Source: Burkholderia sp. Ac-20365
GTDB taxonomy: Bacteria; Pseudomonadota; Gammaproteobacteria; Burkholderiales; Burkholderiaceae
DNA length: 64,000 nucleotides
Direction of reading: 5' to 3'
Assembly: GCF_017104715.1 (NCBI RefSeq)
Contig: NZ_JAAGPI010000001.1
Span: forward strand, 310,001 to 374,000
Shown piece after piece: positions 7,728-16,356 of this stretch; the first letter of the stretch is position 1, and every line of letters begins with the position of its first letter. The position numbers and the translations under genes are program-made. The notes below the pieces were generated by a model, which was not told where the DNA came from, searched no databases, and saw only the letters and a list, made by a program, of their open reading frames with translations.

Positions 7728-8815
7728 TGCGCGGCTCCTTGCGAGCGCACGACGATCCCGAGGAAAAGGGGAATGCCAACCAGCGCCGTCACGATGCCCA
7801 CAGGAATCAGCACGCCCGGCACGATGGTCTTCGATGCAATCGATGCGAGCGACAGCATCAGCGCGCCGATCAGCGTGCTGCCGGGCAGATAGAAGCGGTG
7901 ATCTTCGCCGAACAGCGTGCGCGCGATATGCGGCGCGATCAGTCCGACAAAGCCGATGGTGCCGACGAAGGACACCGCGAGCGCCGACAGCACCGACACG
8001 CGTAACAGTGTGCCGAGACGCAGGCGCCGCACATCGATGCCGAAGCTTGCCGCGCGGTCTTCGCCGAGTCGCAAGGCGGTGAGCGTCCAGGCGTTGCGCA
8101 TCGACAGCGGCAATGCAATCAGGAGCGCGACAGCCAGCACGCCGATCTTCGGCCAGTCCGCGCGCGCGAGCGAGCCGAGCGTCCAGAACACGAGGCCTTG
8201 CAGCGCGTCGGCGGAAGCGATGAATTGCATCAGCGACACGAGCGCATGAAACGCGAACACCAGCGCGATGCCAAGCAGCACGACGCCGGACGTATTCATG
8301 CCACGCCAGCGCGCGATGCCGTCGAGCATCAGCGCCGACATGAACGCAAACAGAAATGCGTTCGCCGATACGAGCCAGCTCTGTGCGATGCCGGGCAGCG
8401 TGATATCGAGCACGATCGCAAGCGATGCGCCGAACGCGGCAGCCGCCGACACACCGAGCGTATATGGGCTAGCGAGCGGATTATTGAGGATAGTCTGCAT
8501 TTCCGCGCCCGACAGACCCAGCGACGCGCCGACCAGCAGCGCCATCACCGCGTACGGCATGCGGATCTGCCACACGATCACATTGGTCGCGGCATCGGCG
8601 GATGCAGGATGAAACACGGCGCGCAGCAGCGTCGCAACGGGCAGGCCGGATGGACCCGAGCGCAGATCGAGCAGCAGCGAGCCGACGATCAGCAGCGCCA
8701 CTGCGAACAGGCACAGCACGCGCAGGCGTGTCATACGCCGATACGTTTGAACGCCTGTATCGACGTCGTCGTGCTGCGCGCGCACGGAACGGTTCAGCGA
8801 AACGGAGTCGGACAT
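7724..8815 (-). CDS. FecCD-family ABC permease (siderophore/heme)
   Basis: A 363-residue inner-membrane permease with about ten helices. Characteristic FecCD segments are 'DLRSGPSGLPVATLLRAVF', 'WQIRMPYAVMALLVGASLGLSGAEMQTILNNPLASPYTLGVSAAAAFGASLA' and 'VGTIGFVGLIAPHIARTLFGEDHRFYLPGSTLIGA', the last carrying the cytoplasmic coupling helix. It starts 12 bp after the binding-protein stop and is translationally coupled to the ATPase. No TonB-dependent receptor is encoded nearby, so the outer-membrane step must be supplied from elsewhere. Confidence 0.92.
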   Translation of the reverse strand: MSDSVSLNRSVRAQHDDVDTGVQTYRRMTRLRVLCLFAVALLIVGSLLLDLRSGPSGLPVATLLRAVFHPASADAATNVIVWQIRMPYAVMALLVGASLGLSGAEMQTILNNPLASPYTLGVSAAAAFGASLAIVLDITLPGIAQSWLVSANAFLFAFMSALMLDGIARWRGMNTSGVVLLGIALVFAFHALVSLMQFIASADALQGLVFWTLGSLARADWPKIGVLAVALLIALPLSMRNAWTLTALRLGEDRAASFGIDVRRLRLGTLLRVSVLSALAVSFVGTIGFVGLIAPHIARTLFGEDHRFYLPGSTLIGALMLSLASIASKTIVPGVLIPVGIVTALVGIPLFLGIVVRSQGAAQ

Positions 8816-8827
8816 TGCTGCGCCCGT

Positions 8828-10063
8828 TCAATGCGAAGCGTCAGCCGTCGATTGCGCGAGCGGCGCATCGACCCATTCGGCACCCTGCGGCGGCACGGCG
8901 AGGAAGCGCCGGTACAACTCAGCCTGCGTCGCATGCACGTCGAGATCCTTGAATTGCGCCGGATAGAACCACTTCGCAAAGGCTTCGATCGCGAGAATGT
9001 TGTACGGCGAGTCGTAATAGTTGTGCGAGATGCCGTGCGCGTTGCCGTCGTGGATCGCCTTGATCGTATCGAAGCCGGGGCGCGCGACCAGTTGCGCGAG
9101 GCTCGCGCGGGCATCGTGTTCGCTCGTCAATGCGCCAACGCGCAGCGATGCGAGGCCCGGTTTCGTGCGGCTGCCCGTCGCGATGTAGACGTCGGGTTGC
9201 GCGGCGATCACCTGTTCCATGCTGATGTCGCCGAGCACGCCCGGCACGAGACCTTGCGCGATATTGCGCCCGCCCGCGGCCTGCACGAACTCGCCGAAGT
9301 TGCCGTTGCCCGCTGTGTGGCAGCAACCGGCGTCCCAGACACCCGCGAGCAGATCGACGAACACCTTCGGGCGCTGCGCTTCGGGTACACGGTTGACGAC
9401 GTTCTCGACGCGCGCGAGATGCTGCTGATAGAACTGGATGTACGCATTCGCCTGCTGGTCGCGATGCAGCACGGCGCCGAGCAGTTTGATACTCGGCAGC
9501 GTGTTCTGCATCGGATGCAGGCGGAAGTCGACGAATACCACCGTCGTTCCCGTTGCTTCCAGTTGCTTCACCAGCGCGTTATAGCGGCTTGGCCCGTGGC
9601 CGGCGATGCTGAAGATCGCAAGATCGGGCTTGAGGCTCAACGCCTTCTCGTCGCTGATGCTGTCTTCCGTTGCCTTGCCGATCAGCGGAATGGTCTTGAT
9701 GTCGGGGAATTTCTGCGCGTACGCGTTGTAGGTCTGCGGATCCATCATCGGCAGATCGCCCTGCCAGCCGACGATGCGCGAGAGCGGCTTCTGGCCTTCG
9801 AGCAGTGCGACAGCCGACAGCAGGCGGCTTTCACCGAGCAGAATGCGCTGCGGTTCGGCGGCGGGCACGCGGACCGTACGGCCGGCGAGATCGGTGAACG
9901 TGGCGGGCGCTGGCGCTGCGGCGTTCGCCGTCTGTGCTGCGAACACGGGCGTGCTGGCAACCAGCGCGCAGCCCGCTGCGAGAACGAGCGCCGAAGAAGC
10001 AGCGGCATGCGCCGCTGTCGAAACGGCCCGCCGGCAGGCCGAGGAAAGCACGGAAATCGACAT
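8828..10063 (-). CDS. Periplasmic iron-complex binding protein (FecB/BtuF-like)
   Basis: A 411-residue substrate-binding protein with a long N-terminal export signal (hydrophobic core about residues 24-42, likely cleavage after VFA). The mature part begins 'FTDLAGRTVRVPAAEPQRILL', the usual opening of class III (helical-backbone) binding proteins. 'KALSLKPDLAIFSIAG', 'LLGAVLHRDQQANAYIQFYQQHL' and 'ISMEQVIAAQPDVYIATG' are family blocks. A Cys-Cys-His cluster (AGCCHTAGNGNF) in the second lobe is notable. First gene of the importer, with a Fur-like box 16 bp upstream. The ligand (siderophore, heme or cobalamin) is undetermined. Confidence 0.88.
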   Translation of the reverse strand: MSISVLSSACRRAVSTAAHAAASSALVLAAGCALVASTPVFAAQTANAAAPAPATFTDLAGRTVRVPAAEPQRILLGESRLLSAVALLEGQKPLSRIVGWQGDLPMMDPQTYNAYAQKFPDIKTIPLIGKATEDSISDEKALSLKPDLAIFSIAGHGPSRYNALVKQLEATGTTVVFVDFRLHPMQNTLPSIKLLGAVLHRDQQANAYIQFYQQHLARVENVVNRVPEAQRPKVFVDLLAGVWDAGCCHTAGNGNFGEFVQAAGGRNIAQGLVPGVLGDISMEQVIAAQPDVYIATGSRTKPGLASLRVGALTSEHDARASLAQLVARPGFDTIKAIHDGNAHGISHNYYDSPYNILAIEAFAKWFYPAQFKDLDVHATQAELYRRFLAVPPQGAEWVDAPLAQSTADASH

Positions 10064-10078
10064 GATATAGTTGCTGGA

Positions 10079-10093
10079 TGAGAATTATTTGCA
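10079..10093. promoter_or_regulatory. Fur-box-like site upstream of the iron importer
   Basis: TGAGAATTATTTGCA matches the 7-1-7 Fur consensus (TGATAATNATTATCA) at 11 of 14 informative positions. It is 16 bp upstream of the binding-protein start on the minus strand, where Fur-Fe(II) would block transcription. This supports an iron-related substrate for the ABC importer. Confidence 0.65.
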
Positions 10094-10254
10094 TTTACGG
10101 GCGCAACTTTAGCGGCGCGATGTAATGGCGATGTGTTGAAACGGCGCAGTTTTGTAATGGAATGTGTTGAGCGGCTTTTCGTCCGCCACAGCGCCGACAA
10201 TGCGGGCTGCGCCGCGCGCCAGTTATCGGCGCCACGAAGAAAAGAAGAGTTTTG

Positions 10255-10968
10255 ATGGACCACATACTTGTCGTCGACGACGACCCGAACATCCGCCAGC
10301 TGCTCGGCGACTATCTGCGCAGCATGGGCTATCAGGCGACGACGGCCACGAACGGCGCGCAGATGAAGCAGGCCATCGCGAGCTCGCAGATCGATCTCGT
10401 CGTGCTGGACCTGATGCTCGACGGCGAGGACGGACTCGACCTCACGCGCGAACTGCGCCGCGAGCGCGGCATGCCGATCGTGATTCTGAGCGCGCGCGGC
10501 GGTTTGCTCGACCGCATACTCGGCCTCGAAATGGGCGCCGACGACTATCTGCCGAAACCGTTCGATCCGCGCGAACTGGTCGCGAAGATCAAATCGGTGC
10601 TGCGCCGTGCGCGCAGCATGCCGGGCTCGCGCCCCGCCGATGCCGCCGCGTTCGTGACTTTCGCCGGCTGGAAGCTCGATACGCGGATGAAGCAGATGCT
10701 GTCGCCCGAAGGCGTGGTCGTGTCGCTTGGCGGCTCCGATTACCGGGCGCTGCGTACGCTGCTCGATCATCCGAACCGGCCGCTGTCGCGCGAATTTCTG
10801 CTCGATCATGTGTTCGGCAAGGAGCACACGCCACTCGACCGTTCGATCGACGTCTGCATCAGCCGCCTGCGGCATCATCTGAAAGACGCCGCGCGCAGTG
10901 CCGCGCTGATCCGCACCGTGCGCAACGAGGGCTACATGCTGGTCGCCGACGTCGCGTTCGAAGCATGA
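10255..10968 (+). CDS. OmpR/PhoB-family response regulator
   Basis: A 237-residue DNA-binding response regulator. The receiver domain (about 2-115) has the acidic triad DDD at 8-10, phospho-acceptor Asp52 in 'DLVVLDLMLDG', and the 'GADDYLPKPFDPREL' lysine. The C-terminal winged helix (about 135-230) includes 'SLGGSDYRALRTLLDHPNRPLSREFLLDHVFG' and 'DRSIDVCISRLRHHL'. The ATG at 10255 follows an AAGAAGAG ribosome site; an in-frame TTG immediately before is less likely. It overlaps the histidine kinase gene (ATGA) and is divergent from the iron importer, but nothing in the sequence shows it controls that operon. Confidence 0.95.
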   Translation: MDHILVVDDDPNIRQLLGDYLRSMGYQATTATNGAQMKQAIASSQIDLVVLDLMLDGEDGLDLTRELRRERGMPIVILSARGGLLDRILGLEMGADDYLPKPFDPRELVAKIKSVLRRARSMPGSRPADAAAFVTFAGWKLDTRMKQMLSPEGVVVSLGGSDYRALRTLLDHPNRPLSREFLLDHVFGKEHTPLDRSIDVCISRLRHHLKDAARSAALIRTVRNEGYMLVADVAFEA

Positions 10969-12386
10969 GGTGGCGCGCGATGAAACTGCGTGCGTGGCCC
11001 GATTCGCTGTTCGGACGGCTCGTGATGATTCTTGCTGTCGGCATGTTTGCCGGGCAATTGCTCACGAGCACGATCTGGTTCGAAACGCACGACAACCGCA
11101 CGCTTGAAATACCCGCGCGCCTGTTCGCGAGCCGTCTCGCGGACACAGTGCGGCTGTTGCAGCATGCGCCCGATGCTGCGGCGCGCGATGCGATCGTCAG
11201 GCAACTGGCGGACGCGCGTTACCGGATGCAATGGGTCGACACGCCGCAGCCTGCGCACGAGACGTCGCTAGCGAAGCGCTCGGTCAGCGATCTGATTACG
11301 GGTGTGATTGGCAGGCGGCTTGGCGAGCCTGTCGATGTGCGTCTGATCGACGCCGAACTGCGCGACGAAGAACGCAAGCACAAGGGCATCCTGAGCCTCT
11401 TCAACTCGCGCATGCCGACCGGCGATTTTCACGTGCAGATGAAAGTGCCGAGCGGTCCAGGTGGGCCGTGGCTCGACGTGCAGGCCAATGAAGGCCAGGC
11501 GGGCATGCAAAGCGAGCCGGGCTCGCTCGTGTTCGACTATCTGGTGCGGATCTATCTGATCCGCTTCGTCGCGATCTGCGTGCTCGCGTTCGTCGCCGTG
11601 CGTTTTGCCGTGCAGCCGTTGCGCGATCTCGCGCGCGCGGCCGAGGCGCTGGGACGCAATATCTATCGGCCGCCGCTGCCTGTGAGCGGTCCGCTTGAAG
11701 TGCGCAGCGCGGCGATGTCGTTCAACTCGATGCAACGTCAGCTAACGGAAAGCATGTCGGAGCGCACGCGCTTTCTAACGGCTGTCTCGCACGATCTGCG
11801 CTCGCCGTTGACGAGGCTGCGTCTGCGCACGGAGATGCTGCCCGATCCGCAATGGCGCGAACGCCTGCGCGGCGATCTCGACGAAATGGAAGCGATGGTG
11901 CGCGCGACGCTCGATGCCGTGCAGGGCATCGAAGTGACGGAAGAGCGTCGCGAGATCGATCTCGATTCGATGCTGGAAGGTCTGGCGGAGGACGCGCGCG
12001 AAGCGGGGCATGCCGTTTCCGTCGATGGACGAGCGGTGCGGCCGGTTGCCGGTTATCCGCGCAATCTCAAGCGCTGCCTGCAGAATCTGCTTGATAACGC
12101 GATCCGGTATGGTGGCGACGCGTCCATTCATATTGCCGACGATGGCCGCGCGGTGCGCGTGGCCATTCGTGACAACGGGCCGGGTATCCCGGATCAAACG
12201 ACACTGGCACGTGTATTCGAGCCTTATTTTCGCGGGAATTCCGCGGGCAAGGATGAATCAACGGGCACGGGCCTTGGTTTGACGATTGCGCAAAGCATTG
12301 CCGCCACGCATGGCGGTGCGTTGACGTTGCGAAATCGTTCGGGTGGAGGGCTCGAGGCTGAACTCGTGTTGCCGCGAGAAGGATGA
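10965..12386 (+). CDS. Sensor histidine kinase (EnvZ-like)
   Basis: A 473-residue membrane kinase partner of the preceding regulator. One helix at about 17-36, a periplasmic stretch of about 150 residues, and a second helix at about 198-218 lead into a HAMP region (RFAVQPLRDLARAAEALG...). HisKA carries 'AVSHDLRSPLTRLRLRTEML' with His276 as the phosphorylation site. The ATPase domain has N box 'LQNLLDNAIRYGG', G1 'IRDNGPGIPD' and G2 'GTGLGLTIAQSIAATHGG'. The start is ATG 10965 overlapping the regulator stop; ATG 10980 is an alternative. A much longer upstream frame is an artefact of reading through the regulator gene. Confidence 0.93.
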   Translation: MRWRAMKLRAWPDSLFGRLVMILAVGMFAGQLLTSTIWFETHDNRTLEIPARLFASRLADTVRLLQHAPDAAARDAIVRQLADARYRMQWVDTPQPAHETSLAKRSVSDLITGVIGRRLGEPVDVRLIDAELRDEERKHKGILSLFNSRMPTGDFHVQMKVPSGPGGPWLDVQANEGQAGMQSEPGSLVFDYLVRIYLIRFVAICVLAFVAVRFAVQPLRDLARAAEALGRNIYRPPLPVSGPLEVRSAAMSFNSMQRQLTESMSERTRFLTAVSHDLRSPLTRLRLRTEMLPDPQWRERLRGDLDEMEAMVRATLDAVQGIEVTEERREIDLDSMLEGLAEDAREAGHAVSVDGRAVRPVAGYPRNLKRCLQNLLDNAIRYGGDASIHIADDGRAVRVAIRDNGPGIPDQTTLARVFEPYFRGNSAGKDESTGTGLGLTIAQSIAATHGGALTLRNRSGGGLEAELVLPREG

Positions 12387-12449
12387 GCGTGCACGCATAC
12401 ACATGTCACACATGCACGGCCCTGAACTGATTACGAATTGCCCAGTGAA

Positions 12450-12911
12450 TCAGTGAGCGGACGGCTTGATGTCGAACTTGTCGACTGCAACGCCGAGGTT
12501 GATACCTTCGCCCGAACCCGACAGTGCCATCGACACGGTCCCTTTGGTGACCACCTGCGCCGTGCCGCTCTCGACCACACCCGCCGATGCACCCGCTTGC
12601 GCGTAGCTGCCGTAGACTTCCTTGATGCTATAGACGTTGCTGATATCGCCCTTGCCGGTGACGCGGAACTTGCCGGCTGTCAGGCCGCCGCCGTGCATCT
12701 GGATGGTGACGTTCGCGTGCTGGCCGTTGTCGCACGTCACGCGGCCATGACCTGAGGCGTGCTGATAGATTGCAGACCATCCTGCGAGGCTATATGTCAG
12801 ATGGCATTTCACTGGTGCCGAGCCGGCGTGTGCACTGGTCGCATACAGCGCGGTCATCACGGCGAAACACTGCAGTACAGCGGCTGTCATGCGAAAGGTT
12901 CGTTTGCCCAT
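12450..12911 (-). CDS. Small secreted protein of unknown function
   Basis: A 153-residue protein with an N-terminal signal peptide (hydrophobic core AAVLQCFAVMTALYATSAHA, cleavage near residue 29). The mature part contains 'VKCHLTYSLAGW', 'GRVTCDNGQHANVTIQMHGGGLTAG' and a glycine/alanine-rich C-terminal half (YGSYAQAGASAGVVESG...VSMALSGSGEGINLGVAVDKFDI). Two cysteines could pair. The layout resembles DUF992-like periplasmic proteins, but I cannot confirm that. A GGAGACC ribosome site precedes the ATG. It is divergent from an AraC regulator, which may control it through the shared 206-bp region. Confidence 0.75.
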   Translation of the reverse strand: MGKRTFRMTAAVLQCFAVMTALYATSAHAGSAPVKCHLTYSLAGWSAIYQHASGHGRVTCDNGQHANVTIQMHGGGLTAGKFRVTGKGDISNVYSIKEVYGSYAQAGASAGVVESGTAQVVTKGTVSMALSGSGEGINLGVAVDKFDIKPSAH

Positions 12912-13066
12912 TAAAGGTCTCCGTAAGTACAGAAAGCGGCTTTGATGATTCCGATGTTGGCGATGTGGCCGGGCAAATCATAAACGAACCACCGTTCTGC
13001 CGCCTGCCAGGGGTGCACCGGTTCCACCGTGAGGGAATATTGGCGTGATAGCATTTTGGCGCGCGC

Positions 13067-13090
13067 CAGATCACAGGTCAGATCACAGGT
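13067..13090. promoter_or_regulatory. Tandem 12-bp direct repeat upstream of araC-type gene
   Basis: The unit CAGATCACAGGT occurs twice without a gap (13067-13078 and 13079-13090). It lies 28 bp before the AraC-family start and about 155 bp from the divergent secreted-protein start. AraC-family proteins commonly bind direct repeats, so this may be an autoregulatory or activating site; binding itself is inferred. Confidence 0.4.
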
Positions 13091-13117
13091 AATAGCAGGC
13101 ACATCGGGCACTGTGAC

Positions 13118-14053
13118 ATGTCAACGATTCATCAAACCGCCGATAACCCCGTAACGATCGATGAGATCGTTCACGTGCTCTCGCATCGGCCTACCGCGAC
13201 GACTCGCGAGCGCGAGTGGTCGGGGGTGACGGTGGACATGTATGCCCCGCTCCACGATATCTCCGAAAGATATCCCGCTCTCGATCATCATCTGATCTGT
13301 TACTGCCCGTCGGGCAGTGCCCGCCTCGTTCAGGGGCGAGATGGGAGCGTTCACGAAAGTCTTATTTCCCCCGGCGTCTCGATGCTCATGCCGGCCGGGT
13401 ACGATTCGCTTTGGGAGGGAAGTGCTTCCGCGACGGCGCGATTGCGTATTCCCACCGCGCTTGTTGTGTCCGCAGGCGAGCAGATTGGGCGCCAAGGCAC
13501 GACGCAGATAGAAATCAGGAATGTGTTCGCGACGCGAGATCCCGTGATCGAGCACTTCGCGCAAGTGCTTATCGCAGAACTCGACCGCACGGCTCATCCC
13601 GCGCAAACGCTGATCGTCGATCATGTGTCAATCGCGCTGGCGGCGCATCTGCTGCGAAGCTACAACGCGTATGACCCGGTCATTCCACGGGAACATCCCG
13701 CGTTGAGCAAAGTGGAAATTGCGCGGATTACCGAGTACATCGAAGACAATCTCGACAGGTCGATCGGACTCGCGGAACTGGCCGGCATCGTGAATGTGGG
13801 CCGTTTCCACTTCACGCGTCTGTTCAAACGCAGCACGGGTATGACGGCGATCGGTTTTGTCGAGCAATGCCGGATTCGTCGAGCGCAGACGTTGCTGCTT
13901 GAAACGAACATTGCGCTGTCGGAAATTGCGCTCATGACGGGCTTTTCAGACCAGAGTCATTTCACCCGTCGCTTTCATCGTCACGTTGGCTGTACGCCGG
14001 CTGCGTTCGCACGGGAGCACGGGCGACGACGACGCGTGCCGAAAGCGGAATGA
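13118..14053 (+). CDS. AraC-family transcriptional regulator
   Basis: A 311-residue regulator. The N-terminal half (about 20-170) is a cupin-like sensing region of the AraC-binding-like type. The C-terminal half (about 205-305) has two helix-turn-helix motifs: 'SIGLAELAGIVNVGRFHFTRLFKRSTGMTAIGFVEQCRIRRAQTLL' and 'ALSEIALMTGFSDQSHFTRRFHRHVGCTPAAF', the second matching the AraC signature. Its stop codon directly abuts that of the convergent DoxX gene (14053/14054). The ligand is unknown. Likely targets are its own gene and the divergent secreted protein, through the tandem repeat between them. Confidence 0.92.
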   Translation: MSTIHQTADNPVTIDEIVHVLSHRPTATTREREWSGVTVDMYAPLHDISERYPALDHHLICYCPSGSARLVQGRDGSVHESLISPGVSMLMPAGYDSLWEGSASATARLRIPTALVVSAGEQIGRQGTTQIEIRNVFATRDPVIEHFAQVLIAELDRTAHPAQTLIVDHVSIALAAHLLRSYNAYDPVIPREHPALSKVEIARITEYIEDNLDRSIGLAELAGIVNVGRFHFTRLFKRSTGMTAIGFVEQCRIRRAQTLLLETNIALSEIALMTGFSDQSHFTRRFHRHVGCTPAAFAREHGRRRRVPKAE

Positions 14054-14566
14054 CTACCGGTCTGACGCGTGGTTTCGTGTCTGCATGCTGCGTACTAACA
14101 GATGATCCAGCGACAGTGGGCCAGGACCCAAGGCCATGATGCCCACGGCGAGCGACGCCCAATAGAGATGGAAATTTGCCCAGCCGTCCGGGAACACAAG
14201 CTGGATGACGCCTGTCATCACGAATAGCGCAAGGCCGACGAAGCGCGTTGCAAATCCCAACACGAGCAAAACGGGGAGCGTGACTTCTGCTATCGCAACG
14301 AGAAGAGCAACCGTGTCAGGGGCGGGAAACGGGTACGCGCCACCCAGAATATGCAACCTGAACTGATTTTCGAACAGATACAGCGTGACGGGCGAAATGG
14401 ACAGCACGCCATCCCACCGGGTCAAACCTGAGCGAAAGAAAGGGAGCGATAAAGCAATCCGCAGCATGGGCGGTGCAACGAGCCAGCCGAACTTCTGGAT
14501 CAAGCCGGCTGCCCGGCGCACCGTTGGTTCGAGACGCCCCTTTGTTGACGCGCTAAGCTGATTCAT
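14054..14566 (-). CDS. DoxX-family membrane protein of bufferin/gig operon
   Basis: A 170-residue inner-membrane protein with four predicted helices. Family segments are 'LRIALSLPFFRSGLTRWDG', 'FPAPDTVALLVAIAEVTLPVLLVLGFATRFVGLALFVMTGVIQLVFPDGW' and 'HLYWASLAVGIMALGPGPLSLDHLL'. It overlaps the upstream bufC-like gene by 14 bp and is the last gene of the minus-strand operon. This matches the fourth gene of the gold/copper-induced gig operon layout (DUF2282, DUF692, DUF2063, DoxX). DoxX proteins in such operons are thought to take part in redox or quinone chemistry, but the exact role here is not known. Confidence 0.88.
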   Translation of the reverse strand: MNQLSASTKGRLEPTVRRAAGLIQKFGWLVAPPMLRIALSLPFFRSGLTRWDGVLSISPVTLYLFENQFRLHILGGAYPFPAPDTVALLVAIAEVTLPVLLVLGFATRFVGLALFVMTGVIQLVFPDGWANFHLYWASLAVGIMALGPGPLSLDHLLVRSMQTRNHASDR

Positions 14567-15371
14567 CGATGCCTCCCGGTTGGTCGGAACCCGAGGCCCG
14601 CGGATTCAATCCGGTAATCGCATCGATTGCGAACAAGTCTCGCAGCGTACCTGTCAGATCGAAACCGGCATTCTCGTCGAGCGCGCGGGTTGTCGCTTCA
14701 GTCATCGTTTGATTGGCCGCAATCGCGTTGATAAACGCGGCTGCGCCAACCGGCAGCGTGCGAATCTCGACCTCTGCGTGCGGACGCAGGACGAGCGCAT
14801 CTTCGCCACCGATCGTGAAGTCAACCGCGCTCGTGTCGCCGCCGTCTATGTTCATCGACCATATCTGTACGACGGGGAAGCGGGATCGAATGACGCGTGC
14901 CGACGGATGCAGCGTGAGGCGCAGATGCGGAAGATCATCGGGCTCGATCCTGGCAAGAAGAGCATGATCCACCGCAGACGCCTCGGCGGCGTGGTAGGCC
15001 TGCGTCCACGCGCGCTCGAGTCGTGCGACGTCACTCAGATATGGCACGCTGCTCGCCGGTCCGAACGCCGCGATGAAATCCGAAAACGTCTCGCCATAGT
15101 CGAGCATCACTGGGGATTCCGGCGGTTCGTGCGCGGCGTAAATGCGAGCCATCGCCGCAAAGAACTCGTCGCCGACAATGCGACGCACAGCGGGAAACGC
15201 AGCCTTCAATGCGTCGACGAGTCCGGTGACAACATTGTTGCGGTACACATTGAAGCGCTTTTCGCCAGGTTGCAGATCGGGGCCGACGAGGCCAGCAGGA
15301 ACGCGCATACCGGGATCCAGCAATGCCGACGCGAAGTGCTTTTGCCGCTCAAACAGGGAAACGATGGCCAT
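14553..15371 (-). CDS. bufC: BufC-like DUF2063 protein (MNIO partner)
   Basis: A 272-residue protein whose N-terminal part (about 3-100: 'SLFERQKHFASALLDPGMRVPAGLV', 'RFNVYRNNVVTGLVDALKAAFPAVRRIVGDEFFAAMARIYAAHEPPESPVMLDYGETFSDFIAAF') is the DUF2063/HvfC-BufC N-terminal domain. The C-terminal half (DLPHLRLTLHPSARVIRSRFPVVQIW) is the second domain of the family. Such proteins are required partners of DUF692 multinuclear iron oxidases and may present the precursor peptide. The true start is the ATG at 15371-15369; the longer frame upstream is antisense to the next gene. Here it is separated from the MNIO gene by an extra gene. Confidence 0.88.
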   Translation of the reverse strand: MAIVSLFERQKHFASALLDPGMRVPAGLVGPDLQPGEKRFNVYRNNVVTGLVDALKAAFPAVRRIVGDEFFAAMARIYAAHEPPESPVMLDYGETFSDFIAAFGPASSVPYLSDVARLERAWTQAYHAAEASAVDHALLARIEPDDLPHLRLTLHPSARVIRSRFPVVQIWSMNIDGGDTSAVDFTIGGEDALVLRPHAEVEIRTLPVGAAAFINAIAANQTMTEATTRALDENAGFDLTGTLRDLFAIDAITGLNPRASGSDQPGGIDESA

Positions 15372-15378
15372 TGCGCGC

Positions 15379-16356
15379 TCAACTCCGGGTCGATCGTTGA
15401 ACCACGTTCGTCCACAAGTTGCGCAGACTGTCGACACCACCCGCCGTCGAACTCCAGAGCGTCGTGTCGCTGACCAGAAGGGTGCCGGCAAACGCGTCTG
15501 GCCGCGATTGCAGGAGCGCGTCGAAAGTCGCGCGATCACGTGCAAAAGGGTGCGGCGGCGCGTTCGTGTCGATACGCTGACGGGCGAGGACATCGAGTTT
15601 GTCGAACGCTTCGCCAACGCGCTCGAGGTGCGGCAGATGTGCATGCAGATTGAACGTGGTGACTCCGAGAAGCAGGCCGAGACGGTCAAGTTTTGCATCG
15701 GCTTCGACGGGCGCGGGCGTGCCGTCCGCTTCTGCCGCAGGCCGTAGACCGAAGCGGTTTTCCACGGGTACGCCAAGTCCTGCGAGAAGCGAGCGCGCGA
15801 AGCCGCCGAATCGTTGCCGTGGTGGGATTGTCCTGTCGCCGTGATGCTCGAACTCCGCGATCTGACGTGGCAACTGCTCGCCTGCGGGAAGATTCGCGAC
15901 GTCGCCAATGTCGTGATGCGGGCAAACAAAGGCGAGATGATCGGGATGAGCCAGGAAAGCGCGGACCGCTTCGATCTCGTCGCTGTGCGCAGCTTGGGCT
16001 GTCCGCTGCGAATCGAAACTGATGACGATCAGCGTGTCGATTCCATCCAGGAGACGCGTGTCGAGTGGCGTGATGGCTCCATCGTTCGCAACACGCTCGA
16101 TTTCCACTGCACGCTTGCCGGTCAGCGCCGCCGTCAGATCGGTGAACGCGGTGAAGTTGCGCTTCATGATGTGATCGAGAAAGCCCGCGATGCTCTGGTC
16201 GAACTGATGCGTGTCCGCGAGTTCATGAAATCTCGGGAAGACCATTCTGCGGCTTTCGAAAAGCGTCGGGAATCGATCCTCGATCACATGAAGCGGTGCA
16301 CCCGTTTCGCCGGGGCGGCTCCAGGCGTAATAGACCAGGATGTGACGTTCGATCAT
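15379..16356 (-). CDS. Unknown His-rich protein inserted in the bufferin operon
   Basis: A 325-residue protein with no family that I recognise. ATG 16356-16354 overlaps the MNIO stop (ATGA) and it ends 7 bp before bufC, so it is co-translated with both. There is no signal peptide or membrane helix, so it should be cytoplasmic. It has about 16 histidines, clustered in 'AHPDHLAFVCPHHDIGDV', 'EFEHHGDR' and 'FNLHAHLPHLERVG'. The pattern 'LDGIDTLIVISFDSQRTA...EIEAVRAFLAHP' followed by 'GTLLVSDTTLWSS' loosely resembles the alternating strands of class I amidotransferase/ThuA-like folds; this is a weak impression. A tailoring or metal-handling role in bufferin maturation is an inference from position only. 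Confidence 0.8.
   Translation of the reverse strand: MIERHILVYYAWSRPGETGAPLHVIEDRFPTLFESRRMVFPRFHELADTHQFDQSIAGFLDHIMKRNFTAFTDLTAALTGKRAVEIERVANDGAITPLDTRLLDGIDTLIVISFDSQRTAQAAHSDEIEAVRAFLAHPDHLAFVCPHHDIGDVANLPAGEQLPRQIAEFEHHGDRTIPPRQRFGGFARSLLAGLGVPVENRFGLRPAAEADGTPAPVEADAKLDRLGLLLGVTTFNLHAHLPHLERVGEAFDKLDVLARQRIDTNAPPHPFARDRATFDALLQSRPDAFAGTLLVSDTTLWSSTAGGVDSLRNLWTNVVQRSTRS

Noticed and set aside
8198-10081. 627-residue plus-strand frame opposite the iron-binding protein and permease
   Set aside because: Low-complexity shadow (His/Arg/Gln-rich), no ribosome site, opposite two clear ABC genes.
10164-10964. Apparent N-terminal extension of the histidine kinase
   Set aside because: It is the response-regulator gene read in another frame; the kinase starts at the ATGA overlap.
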